A stretch of 64,000 bases of DNA from Zeus faber (GCA_960531495.1 OY482853.1:962515-1026514); one strand, 5' to 3'. Counted from the stretch's first letter, positions 50,101 through 61,672 are shown. Notes: a model not told the origin generated them from the sequence alone. Numbers and translations: made by a program.

Positions 50101-53100
50101 CAACCTAGATTTTACTTAACAAGCCTGCTCCAGCCCCCAGCTGAAGAATTGTATTTCTTTTTTAGTGTGTTATATCACTAAACCTTGTGGTTTGCAACAT
50201 TGCATTATAATATATTTTTTTTATTTTTTCAACCGATCCATGACAGATTCAAACCTGACTCATTCAATTAGTGTCCCGACCAGCCCATCTCCCGGAAACC
50301 ATTCAACCCGGAAGTCGTCGCCATTCAACCTAGAAGTTGTCGGAGAGTCGGATCAGTTTGTTGGGACCGAATCGGCATTCTCTCGGCGACGAACCGTCCC
50401 GGTCCGTCCAGGGGGCCCACACGACATGGATGAGGGTCACTGGACCAGACCAGCGGCAGCGACTACCTCCCAATTCCACTCGACCCATGTGAGCCCTGCA
50501 GAGCCTCTGAAACCACCAACCACCCCTCAACGATCCCTAACACTTCGAAACACTTCTGATTCTGCTTCATAATGATGATGGGTTGATGTGTCGAATTTAA
50601 TGAAATCCCCCTTTAGAGAAGTCAAATACCACCTAAGAGTTTCTCCTTTTATTATGTGAATGAGTTAATGAGTCTGAGTCTGAGTTAAAGTCTGTCACCA
50701 TTTAAAATCCTGCATTCATTGTTTATTTTTCTTCATGTCTTACCTTTACATTTTATTTTCTTTACCATTTATTTTATTGTTTTCATTTTACTTTATGTTT
50801 ACTATTATTCCATTTGACCAAGTTGATCAGTCTTATAAAATAATTCCTTGGAAATTATTTATAATTATTATATAATATAATTATTGGAAAGAGGTTGTCT
50901 GTTGATATTCCTTTGGAGTTGAATTCAGAGGGCAATGTAAATGGTCAAGAACTCCTTAATCCTTCTTAGACTGATTATTTACACTTAATGATTAATTAAC
51001 TTAAATTAACCCATTAGTATCTCCAACTAAATCTAAACAGGGGTGGTGCCCTAAACAAGACAATTGTGAATTATTAATGATCAATTATTAATTATTAATT
51101 ATAAATATTAAATATTAATCATTGGTGGTATGCTACACAGTGCATGTGTGCCGGCGGTGTGACCACACCTTGAGGAGGTTCTGTACGTCCTCCACATCTA
51201 GGAGGATTGTCCATTTTAACAGATTCATGAACGTACTGGAAATGAATTAACGGTGAAGTTCAGAACCATGGAACATCTGGAAGGACCCCTGGGGATCCCT
51301 GGACCTCACGCTGAGAACCACTGGTCGTAAATTAACAAACAACCACATATCCCCTCTGCAGGATTGTTGAGTCCTATCGGACTCAAACCGGGCTGTAACT
51401 GATGGTTCTTTGGGTCAATGCTAATGTTGGAGTGAAGCGGCTGCATGGTTTGAAGGAGCTGTCGGGGTTGAGACAGACTCATTCCCACACATCAACAAGT
51501 TTCATCCAAACAATGAACGTCTCTTGGCCCTGACTACTCGGCTCAGAACATTTTCCAGTCACTATTATGGGATGTTGTCTGGGAGGTTGTCCAACTATAC
51601 CATACTATCTAACTGCAGTGAAATGACCGAGAAGAGGGGGGGGGTTATTTGCTGTCGTCTGTTCTGTTGTTAGGAACTTGGCTGATTTCCATCGACCGTG
51701 GGCGTATTCCCAAAAGCAGCAAAACATTTTGATCTTAGATGTTCAATTGCTTTTCCACTGAAACTGACCCTATGATCTGCACGTTCCATTTGTATGAAGT
51801 GATTCCCTCAGAGAAACGAGCAACAAAATGTTGTTTTCTTTAACGGAGGGAAGATAAATATTCCCAAAATGTTGCAAATGGTGACATTGCATGTTCACTC
51901 TTTCATCAGGACACAGGGATTTATTTTAAGCTGCAGTTCATTTTCTGTTAATATTCGTCTCATTGCGACTAAACTACTAATTTACTTCAGTTCATCTCCA
52001 TGAGATGAACCACAAAATACAACCAGAGTAAAACTTCCAGCTTAGAAAACCATTGTAAAACCATTTTTAATAATCTTGTGAATTTTATCATGAATCTGTT
52101 GATGAATAAATAATTAGTATTTAGATAAGGATTAGTCATTATCATTCATAGCAGCAGTAGGATTAATAGTAATACAGTGGTACTTTGACTTAGGAGTTTA
52201 ATTGGTTCCGTGACAGAACTCATAATTCAATCTGCTCGTATAGCAAATCAATTTTCCCCATTGAAATTAATTGAAAACCTGAGACCTGGCTGGATAGAAA
52301 TGGCTCAGTTGCACTCATTGAGTCAGCACCTCCTCATTTCAAGTTCATCCAAACCACTAGAGCTGTCCAGAGAGGCGGTGGAGTAGCTGCTGTCTTCTCT
52401 GATATCTACACCTGCAAGGAAATCCTCCTCGGAGAATTCACCTCTTTTGAACACCTTGCTACATCTATAAACTGCAGTGCCCCCATTTTAATCATCGCTG
52501 TCTATCGGCCACCAAAATCTAAATGTGGCTTTCTTGATGAATTCTCTGAGCTACTGTCCAAGGTCTCCACTGATTATGTTGTGTAATTATCTCAGGTGAT
52601 TTTAATATTCATGTTGACAATTAAACAGATCCAGATGCCCAACACTTCATGAGCCTGTTGGAGGCGTTTGACCTCACTCAGCACATTTCTGGACCCACCC
52701 ACAATAAGGGCCATACTCTGGACTTAGTCATATCAAAATGACTAAATATCACTGTACCCTGTGTCATGGATGTTTCTATTTCAGATCACTGTTGCATTTT
52801 CTTTGACGTGTCTGCTCTTCCTGTACAACAGAGGGGAACCCCAACAATTAAAAAACGTATCATTAACAATAATACCATTGAAACCTTCAAGAGAATTGTA
52901 TATGAGTTACCGCTGTTCAACGCATCTTCAACTGACGAGCCTGTGAACAACTTCAACTCCAAAATTCAAAATGTCATTGATAAGATTGCACCTGTTAAAA
53001 CTAAAAACATAGAAAAACAAAAAGCCCCCTGGAGAAATGGAGCAGTTGCTAGGCAGCTTAAGAGAGAGTGTCACCAGGCAGAACGAAAATGGAGAAAGAC

Positions 53101-56100
53101 AAAAGTTCAGGTTCATCATGAAATTTACAAGGATAGATTAAATCCATACAATAAAGAAATTAAACAGGCCAGACAGTCTTTCTTCTCTAAAATCATTCAT
53201 GAAAACCTCAACAATAGTAAAGTGCTCTTCTTCACTGTTGATCGACTTATTAATCCACCATCTACAGCCCGTCAGAGATGCTCTCCATTGAAAAATGTGA
53301 GTAGTTCGCTACATTCTTCAGTAACAAAAGTATATCTATCAAACAGAATATTAGTGCCTCAACATCCAGAAATGAACCCTCCCTTCAGTTCCCCAGTAAT
53401 ATGACCGCTGCCATGTCCCCCTTAGACATAAAAAGACTGGACGATATTGTTGGCCAGCTCAGGTCCTCCACCTGCCGCCTGGACGCCCTCCCTACCACAT
53501 GTTTTAAAACAGTTTTTAACTGCCTGGCACATGAGGTATTAGACATTTTACATGGCTCTCTTCAATCAGGTATATTCCCTGCAGCATTTAAAACAGCCGT
53601 CATTAAACCACTCCTGAAGAAGAGCAATCTCCATGCAACAGTTATTGCCAACTACAGGCTAATTACCAACCTGCTGTTCCTCAGCAAAATACTTAAAAAA
53701 CAGTTTTCCTTCATTTTAACAACTGTCTAACCTCAAACAGCCTTTTAGACACCTGTCAGTCTGGCTTTCGACCTCACCATAGCACAAAAAACAGCACTTA
53801 TTAGAGTTCTGAACAATCTACACATAAACACTGATGCAAAAAAACGATCTGTTCTTCTGCTCCTGGATCTCAGCGCTGCCTTCGACACTGTTGACCATCA
53901 GATTTTATTAGCAAGATTACAACAATGGGTCGGCCTTTCTGGCCCGGTTCTAAATTGGTTCAAAACCTACCTACAGGACAGGCAGGTCTTTGTGTCATTG
54001 GAGATTTTGTGTCGAACAAAGTGGATATTGTATGTGGAGTGCCCCAAGGTTCGATTCTGGGACCATTATTGTTTAACCTCGATAGGCTTCCACTGGCACA
54101 TATTGTAAAGAAACACAAAATAAATGACCATAATTATACAGATGATTCACAAATGTACATATCCCTATCTCCTGATGACCTACTCCCGATACACTCCCTC
54201 ATTCAGTGTATTAATGATATAAATGCATGGATGTCAAATAACTTTTAACAACTGAACAAAGACAAAACAGAAATACTCATCTTTGGTGCCAAGGCTCAAA
54301 GACAGAAAATTGCAGCTCATCTTAGTTCTCTGTCCCTGGAGAGCAAGAATGAAGCCACAAATCTGGGTGTAATCATAGACAGCGATCTAAATTTTAAGAG
54401 CCATATCAATCAAATCACAAAATCAGCCTTTTACCATCTAAAAAACATTTCAAAATTAAGAGGCTTCCTGTCAAAGGCAGAGAAATTAATCCATCTCTGT
54501 GTCTTGTGAGGGCTGCCACTTCTGGTTCCGGTGACGTCTTCGCTTGTGCGCTGTTGCTGCTGCTGTTACTGCTGTTTTTGCTGCTGCTATTGTTGCTGCT
54601 GGTACAGTAGCCGCTAGTGTTGTTATTGCTGTTGGTGTGTTGTTGGTGCTGCTAACCTTATACCTTAACTGGTGTTGTCGTTGCCGCTGCTAACCTTATA
54701 CCTAAACGTAACCATCTTTGGCCTTATTCCTTAACCTAATCATCTCGAACATTATACCTAAACATAACAATCCCTAAACTTATACCTAAACTTAAGCATC
54801 TCTAACCTTATACCCTAATTTAAATATCTCTAACTTTGTACCTAGACTCAATAGCTCTAACATCTCTAACGTGAGTGACTTTTCGGGTTCCGGTGAGAGC
54901 TAACACTTCCGGTTCCGGTGAGGTCTTTGCGTGTGCACTGCTGTTGTTGCTCCTGCTTTGGTTTTGCTGTTGTTCCTGCTGGTATTGATGTTGCTGCTAT
55001 TTCTCTTGCTGTGGTTGTTTCTGTTGTGATATTACAGTTAGAGGATCATAAGAAGGGTGTGTTTTCAGAGAGAGAGAGTCAAAGGGATCTCCCTCCCGGG
55101 GTCTGATTGAAAAATTGACCCGTAACTTAGGGTTTCTAATTAAAGGACTGTGACTGGATGAAGATGAGATGTTGCACACAGTTGAAATTTCCAGTTCCGG
55201 TGACGTCCTTGCTGTTCTTTACTTTGTTGAGATGAGATGGTACACACTGTTGACTCAATACAGATGAGGAGATTTCTGGTTCCGGTGAGAGCTACCACTT
55301 CCAGTCCTGGTGACGTCTTCGCTTGTGCGCTGTTGCTGTTTTTGTTGCTGCTGTTGTCTGCTGCTGGTATTGTCACTGCTGGTGTTGTCATTGCTGTGCA
55401 GCTGCTGCTGATGCTGTTGTTGGTGCCGCTAACATTATACCTTAACTGGTGTTGTCGTTGCTGCTGCTAACCTTGTACCGAAACTTGACTCTCGCTTGCC
55501 TTATACCTTAACTTAACGTAACCTTATACCTCAACTTAACCATCTCTAACTTGAGTGACCTTTCCGGTTCCGGTGAGAGCTACCACTTCTGGTTCCGGTG
55601 ACGTCTTTGCATGTACTTTGGTGCTGCTGTTGTTGCTGCTGCCGTTGTTGTTGTTTCTGTGGCTGTTGTTGCTGCTGTTGTTGTTTTCTGTTGCTGTTGC
55701 TGCCACTGTGGTTGGTGTCGCTTTTATTGTTGTTTTTGTTGTCTTTGTTGTTGCTTTTGTTGTTGTTGTTGTTTCAGGGGCATTCTTTTGTAATGACCGG
55801 CTGACAACTACGTTCTCTCTTTCTTTTTTGTATTTCTTTGTAAAGTGCATTGTGTTGCCCTGGTATGAAATGCGCTCTACCAATAAAGTGTGACTTGACT
55901 TGACTTGACCTTCGCTTAACTTAAAAAAGCCAATCCCATCACACACACACCTCGCTCATGTTTTTCTATGATTTCATGCTTTAATTCAATCAACATCATC
56001 CGCTTCATCTTCCCAGCACTTACTTTCTTAGGACCCATGGTTAGAAAAAAAATGGCCAAATAACTGCACAAAAAGCACAAGACGCGAACACAAAACACAA

Positions 56101-59100
56101 AAGAGATGCTTCCACGGTCAGGTCACCACGTAAAGTGAACGAGTGAGATGTGGGATGTGGCCGCATTCGCTCGCCACACCAACTAGTGGCAGCACCTTAA
56201 GCTCACTCCTCGAAACTCACATTTTTGCTCGCAAATCAATACAAAAAATGGACGGAACGACGGCTCGTAACTCGGAAAACTTGTATGTTAGTGCACTCGT
56301 AAATCAAGGTACCACTGAATATTATTATTTTACTATTTTTAGTAGTAGTAGCAGCAGTGGTGGTGGTATTATTATTTTTATTATTATAATAATAATAATT
56401 ATTATTATTATTATTATATCTGAATCACCCAGACATACCTAGGCATGGTGTTGATTGCGCTGCAGGTTGATTGCGCCTGTGGGCCCTGGCTGCTCTGTAG
56501 GTCTGCAGGGCTGCGGTTAGTGAACGCTGGGAGGCAGCCTGCAGGGGGAGACATCTTGGTTTGTGATGAAGAGCTATCCTTCTCCTCCTCTCTATCAGAC
56601 GACACTGCGCCGTCTTTCGGGTGTTCAACCACATGGACGGTGGTGTGTCTCTCCTCACCACCACCCATCATGTCTTCTCTCCTCCCTGAGGTCTGGGGCC
56701 GGCGGTCTTGGACCCTTGAGGGCAGGGGACCGGAGCCACTGTCTGGGGGCCCACTGGACACTAGGGGGCCCAGAGCCGTGCTCCTCTGCTCGGCCAGATT
56801 GCAGAGCTCCTCCTGGGACAGAATAGAGTCCTGAGCCCCCGAAGAAGTGGAGATATCTTCCCTGGAAGTTCTGGCAGACAGGGAGGCCTGGCTGGAGCAG
56901 CAACCCAAGCTGGAGCATCTGTCCTGGGGCAGGGCCATGTCTCCTCTGTCCTGGGGCAGATCGGCACACCAGTCCTGGGCTAGGGTGGAGCCTCCTCTGT
57001 CCTGGGGCAGGGTGGAGTCTCCTCTGCCATGGGGAAGGGCGGAGTATCTGTCCTGGGGAAGAGCGGAACATCTTTCCTGGGGCAGGACGGAGCTTCCTCT
57101 GCCCTGGAAAAGGGCAGAGCATCTGTCCTGGGGACTGGCAGAGTGTCTGTCCTGGGGAAGGACGGAGATGAAGTCCCGAGGTGTGCCGAGGGTGGATGCG
57201 TTGGTCTGGTGATTGGAGGTCGGAGACTCCAGAGTCTCAATGGAGACGCTCAGCGTCTCCCGGGTATCTGGGAGAAGGAGAAACAATAAAATGTACAAAT
57301 TATTCAACATTGTGGAGCAAAGTCTCCAGTAAAGAGAGACACAAGGACTTTAGACTTCTACAGCCCATAATACACAGGGAAACTATGACTACTATTTATT
57401 CACTGTCTGTTTGGTATCTGACTCGTCTTCTTTGGAGCCGCAAACCTTCCCCATCGCCCAAAGGTGACCTCATCTAATCGAACGTCTTCTCAAACAATAA
57501 TTGATGCGAGAAGGGAAGCAGGAAGCAGGAAGCAGGAAAGGAAGCAGGAAGGTAGGTGGGAAGCAGGAAGAGGAAGGGAAGCGGAAAGCAGGAAGGGAAG
57601 CAGGAAGCAGGAAGGGAAGCGGAAAGCAGGAAGCAGGAAGGGAAGAAGAATCAGGAAGGGAGGTAGGAAGCAGGAAGCAGAAAGCAGGAAGGGAAGCGGG
57701 AAGCAGGAAGGGAAGTGGGAAGCAGGGAGCAGGAAGGGAAGCAGCAAGCAGGAAGAGAAGTGGGAAGCAGGAAGGGAAGTGGGAAGCAGGAAGGGCAGCA
57801 GGAAGGGAAGAAGAAGCAGGAAGGGAAGAAGGAAGCAGGAAGCAGGAAGGGAAGCGGGAAGCAGGAAGCAGGAAGGGAAGCTGGAAGCAGGCAGGGAAGC
57901 CGGAAGCAGGAAGGGAAGTGGGAAGCAGGAAAGGAAGAAGGAAGGGAAGAGGGAAGCAGGAATGGAAGTAGGAAGCAGGAAGGGAAGCAGGAATGGAAGT
58001 AGGAAGCAGGAAGGGAAGCAGGAAGCAGGAAGGGAAGCAGGAAGCAGGAAGCAAAGCAGGAAGAGGAAGGGAAGCGGAAAGCAGGAAGCAGGAAGGGAAG
58101 CAGGAAGGGCACCAGGAAGGGAAGAAGAATCAGGAAGGGAAGTGGGAAGCAGGAAGCAGAAAGGGAAGCAGGAAGCAGGAAGAGAAGCAGGAAGGGAAGC
58201 AGGAAGCAGGAAGGGAAGTGGAAAGCAGGAAGCAGGAAGGGAAGTGGGAAGGGAAGGAGAAGGCAGGAAGCAGGAAGGGAAGCAGGAAGGGAAGCATGAA
58301 GCAGGAAGCAGGAAGGAAAGCAGGAAGCAGGAACGGAAGCGGGAAGCAGTAAGGGAAGCAGGAAGCAGTAAAGGAAGCGGAGGGCAGGAAGGGAAGTGGG
58401 ATGCCGGAAGTAGGAAGCAGGAAGGGAAGCGGGAAGGGAAGCATGAAGCAGGAAGCAAGAAGGGAAGCAGGAAGCAGGAACGGAAGCGGGAAGCAGTAAG
58501 AGAAGCAGGAAGAAGGAAAGGAAGCATGAAGCAGGAAGCAGGAAGGAAAGCAGGAAGCAGGAACGGAAGCGGGAAGCAGTAAGGGAAGCAGGGGGCAGGA
58601 AAGGAAGCGGAAGGCAGAAAGGGAAGTGGGATGCCGGAAGTAGGAAGCAGGAAGGGAAGCAGGAAGGGAAGCATGAAGCAGGAAGCAAGAAGGGAAGCAG
58701 GAAGCGGGAAGCAGTAAGAGAAGCAGGAAGCAGGAAAGGAAGCACTAAGCAGGAAGGGAAGCGTGAAGCAGGAAGCAGGAAGGGAAGCGGAAGGCAGGAA
58801 GGGAAGTAGAAAGCAGGAAGGGAAGCGGGAAGCAGGAAGGGAAGAAGCAGGAATCATGAAGGAAAGCCGGAAGCAGGAAGCAACACAGAGGATGTTGATC
58901 TTTCTCAAGCCTTTGCCCGGTCGATCCTTCTCTTTTACTAAAGTTCATCTGTACAAAACATTTCATCAACGAGGACAATTCAAAGTGTTTAAAGATATGC
59001 ACAGCATTTTATAAAACCAAAGAAGGAGAAAAGCACAGAAATTACAAGTATTCCTCGGTGACCTAAGGTGACCGAAGGCAACCCAAAGTGTCCTAAAGTG

Positions 59101-61169
59101 GTCCATAGGTGACTTAAGTGGCCTAAAGTGGCCTAAGGCCTCAGTCACTGGCACACGATTTCTGTTAAACTTTGTTGTGATTTACTTCACAGCCACAAAC
59201 TAATGTTTTCGTTGCAATATATTGAAAGGAATATAGTTTAAACAGTATCTCAGCGGGTTTACAGCGGATCCCTCATCAGCTGATCCCTTCTTTAAAGTTG
59301 ACTTACCATCCAGCGTCCAGCTCTCTGACCTCTTCATCATCCTGTCTTCTGCCTCCTTCTCTGCCATCCCTTCATCACCCTGCCGTCCGTACTGCAGACC
59401 CGTTGGAGTGTGGAACGGGCTGGATCCGCAGGTCTGGCTGCGTGTTTGGTTCTGGTCTTTGGTATTGATATGGATCATACTGGCCGGTCTGTCGCTCTCC
59501 GGTTGCCCCGGACAGTGCTTCTGGGACTCTGTGTTCTGTCTGGGATTAGCTTGGGTCTGCACTTGCGTTTGGTACTGAAACCGATTTTGGCTATGACTCT
59601 GAGGACCCCCGCCTGGCCTGGCTAAAGCTTTTGCTGTGTTATGACCCGCCCCGGCCCGTTTCTGGTGCAGGGGAACCTTCATGGTGCTGGCTTTGGCACT
59701 GTACATACGGGCCAGGGCCTGGACCTTGTTCAGAATCCGCTCTGAGTTCTCCAGTAACGCCGGGTGCACCGCCGGCCCCACCTCAAACAGTCCAATACCC
59801 GCTAGGTTTGGCCCGGGACCCTCAAGCAGGGTTCTGGGGCGTCGGGACCAGCACCCTCCTTTGGGAAGCTCCTCTAGGGTGCTGCTGGGATGGACCGCCT
59901 CTCTCCCCATGGTCCAAACGGACCCTCTCTTCCTGTCTGGGATTTCTGCTGGCTCTGGATGAACCTTTTCCCGTTCTGCTGGTTCTGCTGGTTCTGCGTG
60001 GTTCTGCTGCTGTCCGTTCAGAACTGGAGCGTTTGGAGAGCTGGCATTGCTGGTTATGACTCCAGGTTCTTCCTTGCTGGTGGTTCTTGTCTCTTTGTGC
60101 TTCATGAAGACGAGGGAGTTTCCTGGTTCCGACGGTCCATTGATGACGGCACCGGTTGCCTCCGTTTCCTCCGCTTGGTTTCCTTTGATCCCCCGTTCTG
60201 ACACCAGGTCTGGATCCATGTGGTTCTCCTTCCTCCTACTCTTCATTTCATTTTGGGTCGGGCTCGTTCCACCTGAAGCGCTGATCGCCTCCTCAGCTGG
60301 AGCAGCCAACGAGAGGGCGAGCGAAGGCTCCGCCTCTCCATCTGTAGACAGGTTCTTCTGGCTCTCTGTCTCCCCCTGCTGCCTAGACGGGTCAAAGCGG
60401 GACAGCGACTCCATCACCTCTCCGGAGGGGATTTGGGAGAAGCTGCTGCATCTTCTTTGCCCTGCCTTCTCCTCCTCCTCCTCTTCTTCTCCATCCCTCC
60501 ATACCTCCTCCTCTTGATCTCCACCCCTCTCCACCTCTTCCTCAGGAGTGTCGGCTGCTGCCTCGTAGTAGCTACGTATCTTCTCGATGATCTTCTTGTG
60601 GTGCTCATTAAGGTGGGGCGCTGGTTTGGGAGGCGAGGGGTGAGACGGGGGAGTGTCTGCGTTCTCCTCCCCTCCCGCGGCCGGAGGTGAGACGGGCTGA
60701 GAGGCCGACAGGAGGAGAGGAGGGGAGGGAGGAGACGGACTGACCACGCTGTTCTGTCCTTCTCCATCATCACTCTCCTCTCTCCCCCCGGTCTCCTCTG
60801 AAGCAGCCGGAGCTTGATCCTCCTCCACCTCCACCTCCGCTTCCACCTCCGCCTCCACCTCCGCCTCCAACTCCACATCCGCCTCCACCTCCACCTCCAA
60901 CTTCACCCCGCCCTCCTCCGTGTCGCCTCCGCCTCCCATGGGCCCCGGGCTGGGAGGGCAGGTGAGGGGGGGCAGGGGGCAGGTGAAGTCGTTCTGGTCG
61001 GGTGGAGGCGGCTCCAAGGCCTGAGGAGAAAACAAACCAAACCATGTGGAATCACAACGACACACTAACACACACACACTGACACACACACTGACACACG
61101 CACACACTGACACACACACTGACACACACACTGACACACACACTGACACACACTGTAGTAGTAGTGCTG

Positions 61170-61206
<37 letters not shown>

Positions 61207-61658
61207 CACGGTAGTAGTAGTGCTGTAGTAGTAGTACTGTAGTAGTAGTAGTACTGTAGTAGTGCTGGATACTACTACTACTACTGAAGTAGTACTGTAG
61301 TAGTAGTAGTATTGTAGTAGTGCTGTAGAAGTAGTAGTACAGTAGCTGTGTTGTCATAGTAGTACTGTAGTAGTTCTGTAGTAGTAGTACTTGTAGTACT
61401 TGTAGTACCTCTGGGGCTCGGTTCTGGTTGATGAGCTGCAGGATCTCCTCAGTGATGGAGAGAGTCAGAGGAGCACTGAGGGGGGCCAGCTCCTCCTCCT
61501 GGACACACACACACACACACGTCAGAAGAATGTGATGAAGGAGCAGGTAGACAGACAAGCAGACAGACAGGAGTCGCTGGTACCGGTGGTGTCGGAGCCT
61601 TGAGGGCGACGGTTCCAACAGCGTCCTCTAGGTGGAGCTCCAGCTCACTGCTCGGCAA
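45106..61658 (-). CDS. plekhg2: PLEKHG2-type RhoGEF, 3' half of gene (five exons)
   Basis: PLEKHG2 is a Dbl-family exchange factor for Rac/Cdc42 stimulated by G-beta-gamma. Visible exons, minus strand: 61658-61584, 61498-61409, 61020-59307, 57267-56439 and 47194-45106; phases 0/0, 0/0, 0/1, 1/2 and 2/stop join without a break. The DH and PH domains are upstream of the window. What remains is the long, disordered C-terminal region: LSITEEILQLINQNRAPE, an acidic stretch, HLNEHHKKIIEKIRSYYEAA (the segment that marks the PLEKHG2/3 group), RSESWTLD, and a huge Ser/Pro-rich last exon with SIAASCISQSISQSMAKN. Identification rests on the EKIRSYYE segment and on adjacency to supt5h as in human; plekhg3 or plekhg1 is less likely. 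Confidence 0.8.
47195..48851 (-). other. plekhg2 intron, 3' part
   Basis: Unique-looking intron DNA. A degenerate AACTCAATAAGAACCAAATAAG repeat occupies about 48,310-48,540. No other gene seen. Confidence 0.6.
48310..48540. repeat. 11-22-bp AATAAGAACTC repeat
   Basis: Repeated AATAAGAACC/AATAAGAACTC units in a plekhg2 intron. Confidence 0.9.
48852..48977 (-). pseudogene. Duplicated fragment of plekhg2 last exon
   Basis: About 125 bp nearly identical to 46,742-46,866, inside the terminal exon: both start CCTCCCAGGTGGGCATGAGG and end near GATGACCCATC. The copy lies 1.7 kb upstream of that exon, in the intron and in the same orientation. Confidence 0.88.
49230..49526 (-). mobile_element. Solo LTR, copy 2
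   Basis: Sister of 27,920-28,219: shared GGCACAGAGACACAGA, CACCAGTTTATTGTAGAGA, GGAATTAGCCAGGAGCAG and GGGCTCC-TCCTGAGTGAG, diverged by many substitutions. It includes a poly(G) run not present in copy 1. Confidence 0.65.
50240..50572 (+). CDS. Open frame of unknown nature (Ser/Pro/Thr-rich)
   Basis: Starts MTDSNLTHSISVPTSPSPGN and runs 110 codons. It sits in a plekhg2 intron in AT-rich surroundings on the opposite strand. It could be retroelement-derived or chance. Not recognised. Confidence 0.15.
   Translation: MTDSNLTHSISVPTSPSPGNHSTRKSSPFNLEVVGESDQFVGTESAFSRRRTVPVRPGGPHDMDEGHWTRPAAATTSQFHSTHVSPAEPLKPPTTPQRSLTLRNTSDSAS
50573..52174. other. plekhg2 intron, AT-rich, no gene seen
   Basis: AT-rich intron DNA with no recognised repeat or frame, up to the Tigger terminal repeat at 52,175. 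Confidence 0.5.
52278..55912 (+). mobile_element. L2/jockey-like LINE, decayed, inside Tigger element
   Basis: In order: endonuclease remnants (ETWLDRNGSVALIE; ILIIAVYRPPKS; FDLTQHISGPTHNKGHTLDL at about 52,670), pre-RT region (KIIHENLNNSKVLFFTVDRL), RT (PAAFKTAVIKPLLKKS; LLDLSAAFDTVDHQILLARL at 53,870; NYTDDSQMYISLSPDDLLP) and DKTEILIFGAKAQ. The 3' UTR contains ATGAAATGCGCTCTACCAAT and ends with the tail repeat GACTTGACTTGACTTGAC. Stops and frameshifts are frequent. Confidence 0.85.
54508..55790. repeat. Higher-order repeat with GGTTCCGGTGACGTCTTCGC core
   Basis: Five or so blocks each carry CACTTCTGGTTCCGGTGACG, CTTCGCTTGTGCGCTGTTGC and a (GTTGCTGCTG)n run, plus ACCTTATACCTAAAC spacers. 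They lie between the LINE ORF and its 3' tail. Cys/Leu- or Val-rich frames are artefacts. Confidence 0.85.
56340..56416. repeat. AGT and ATT trinucleotide repeats
   Basis: AGTAGTAGCAGCAGTGGTGG followed by (ATT)n, 20 bases from the plekhg2 donor at 56,438. Confidence 0.95.
56439..57267 (-). CDS. plekhg2: plekhg2 exon with LPQDR repeats
   Basis: 829 nt, phase 1/2, acceptor CTTCTCCCAG, donor CCTAG|GTATGT. It starts DTRETLSVSIETLESPTSNH. Residues about 35-125 carry 12 or so degenerate repeats of about eight residues, SALPQDR/STLPQDRG, encoded by a local 24-27-bp DNA repeat. Then come Ser/Glu-rich stretches. Confidence 0.82.
57505..58880. repeat. GGAAGCA/GGAAGGGAA purine-rich minisatellite
   Basis: About 1.4 kb of AGGAAGCAGGAAGGGAAGC-type units of 7-12 bp, almost entirely purine on the plus strand except one C per unit. 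All frames are open over hundreds of codons (Gly/Lys/Arg/Glu on plus; Phe/Leu/Pro/Ser/Cys on minus) because of composition. It lies in the plekhg2 intron between 57,268 and 59,306; the rest of that intron shows no gene. Confidence 0.97.
59307..61020 (-). CDS. plekhg2: plekhg2 large exon (acidic region and EKIRSYYE segment)
   Basis: 1,714 nt from acceptor TTTTCTCCTCAG to donor CTGGATG|GTAAGT. Order: Pro-rich start, alternating Val/Glu tract (VEVEADVELEAEVEAEVEAE), then EHHKKIIEKIRSYYEAAADT, Glu-rich tract, a low-complexity linker, LENSERILNKVQALARMYSA (a likely helix), and MMKRSESWTLD. Confidence 0.85.
61045..61155. repeat. (ACACACTG)n repeat
   Basis: CACACACTGACACACACACT units just past the acceptor of the large plekhg2 exon. 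Confidence 0.95.
61155..61410. repeat. GTA/TAG trinucleotide repeat
   Basis: (TAG)n with interruptions such as TGCTGTAG fills the intron between the plekhg2 exons at 61,020 and 61,409, reaching the donor itself. Confidence 0.97.
61409..61498 (-). CDS. plekhg2: plekhg2 exon (30 codons)
   Basis: 90 nt, phase 0/0, encoding EEELAPLSAPLTLSITEEIL then QLINQNRAPE. Its 3' splice site is GTGTGTGTCCAG, a (CA)n repeat directly abutting the acceptor. Confidence 0.8.
61584..61658 (-). CDS. plekhg2: plekhg2 exon (25 codons)
   Basis: Acceptor CTCCTCCTCCAG, donor CCACCG|GTACCA. It encodes LPSSELELHLEDAVGTVALK then APTPP. Confidence 0.75.
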
Positions 61659-61672
61659 CTGGAGGAGGAGGC

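Larger units (their letters stand above)
52175..56317 (-). mobile_element. Tigger/pogo-like DNA transposon carrying a LINE
   Basis: Inverted ends CAGTGGTACTTTGACTTAGG at 52,175 and CAGTGGTACCTTGATTTACG read inward from 56,317 belong to the pogo/Tigger type; TA precedes the left end. On the minus strand at 56,038 is MGPKKVSAGKMKRMMLIELK then HEIIEKHERGV, the N-terminal DNA-binding start of a Tigger (CENP-B-like) transposase. The frame breaks at about 55,915, where a LINE has been inserted. Confidence 0.8.

Noticed and set aside
57464..58908. 370-470-codon frames on both strands
   Set aside because: Purine-rich minisatellite with almost no stops; repeated GKQEAGSR or LPASCFPSCFL patterns follow the DNA unit.
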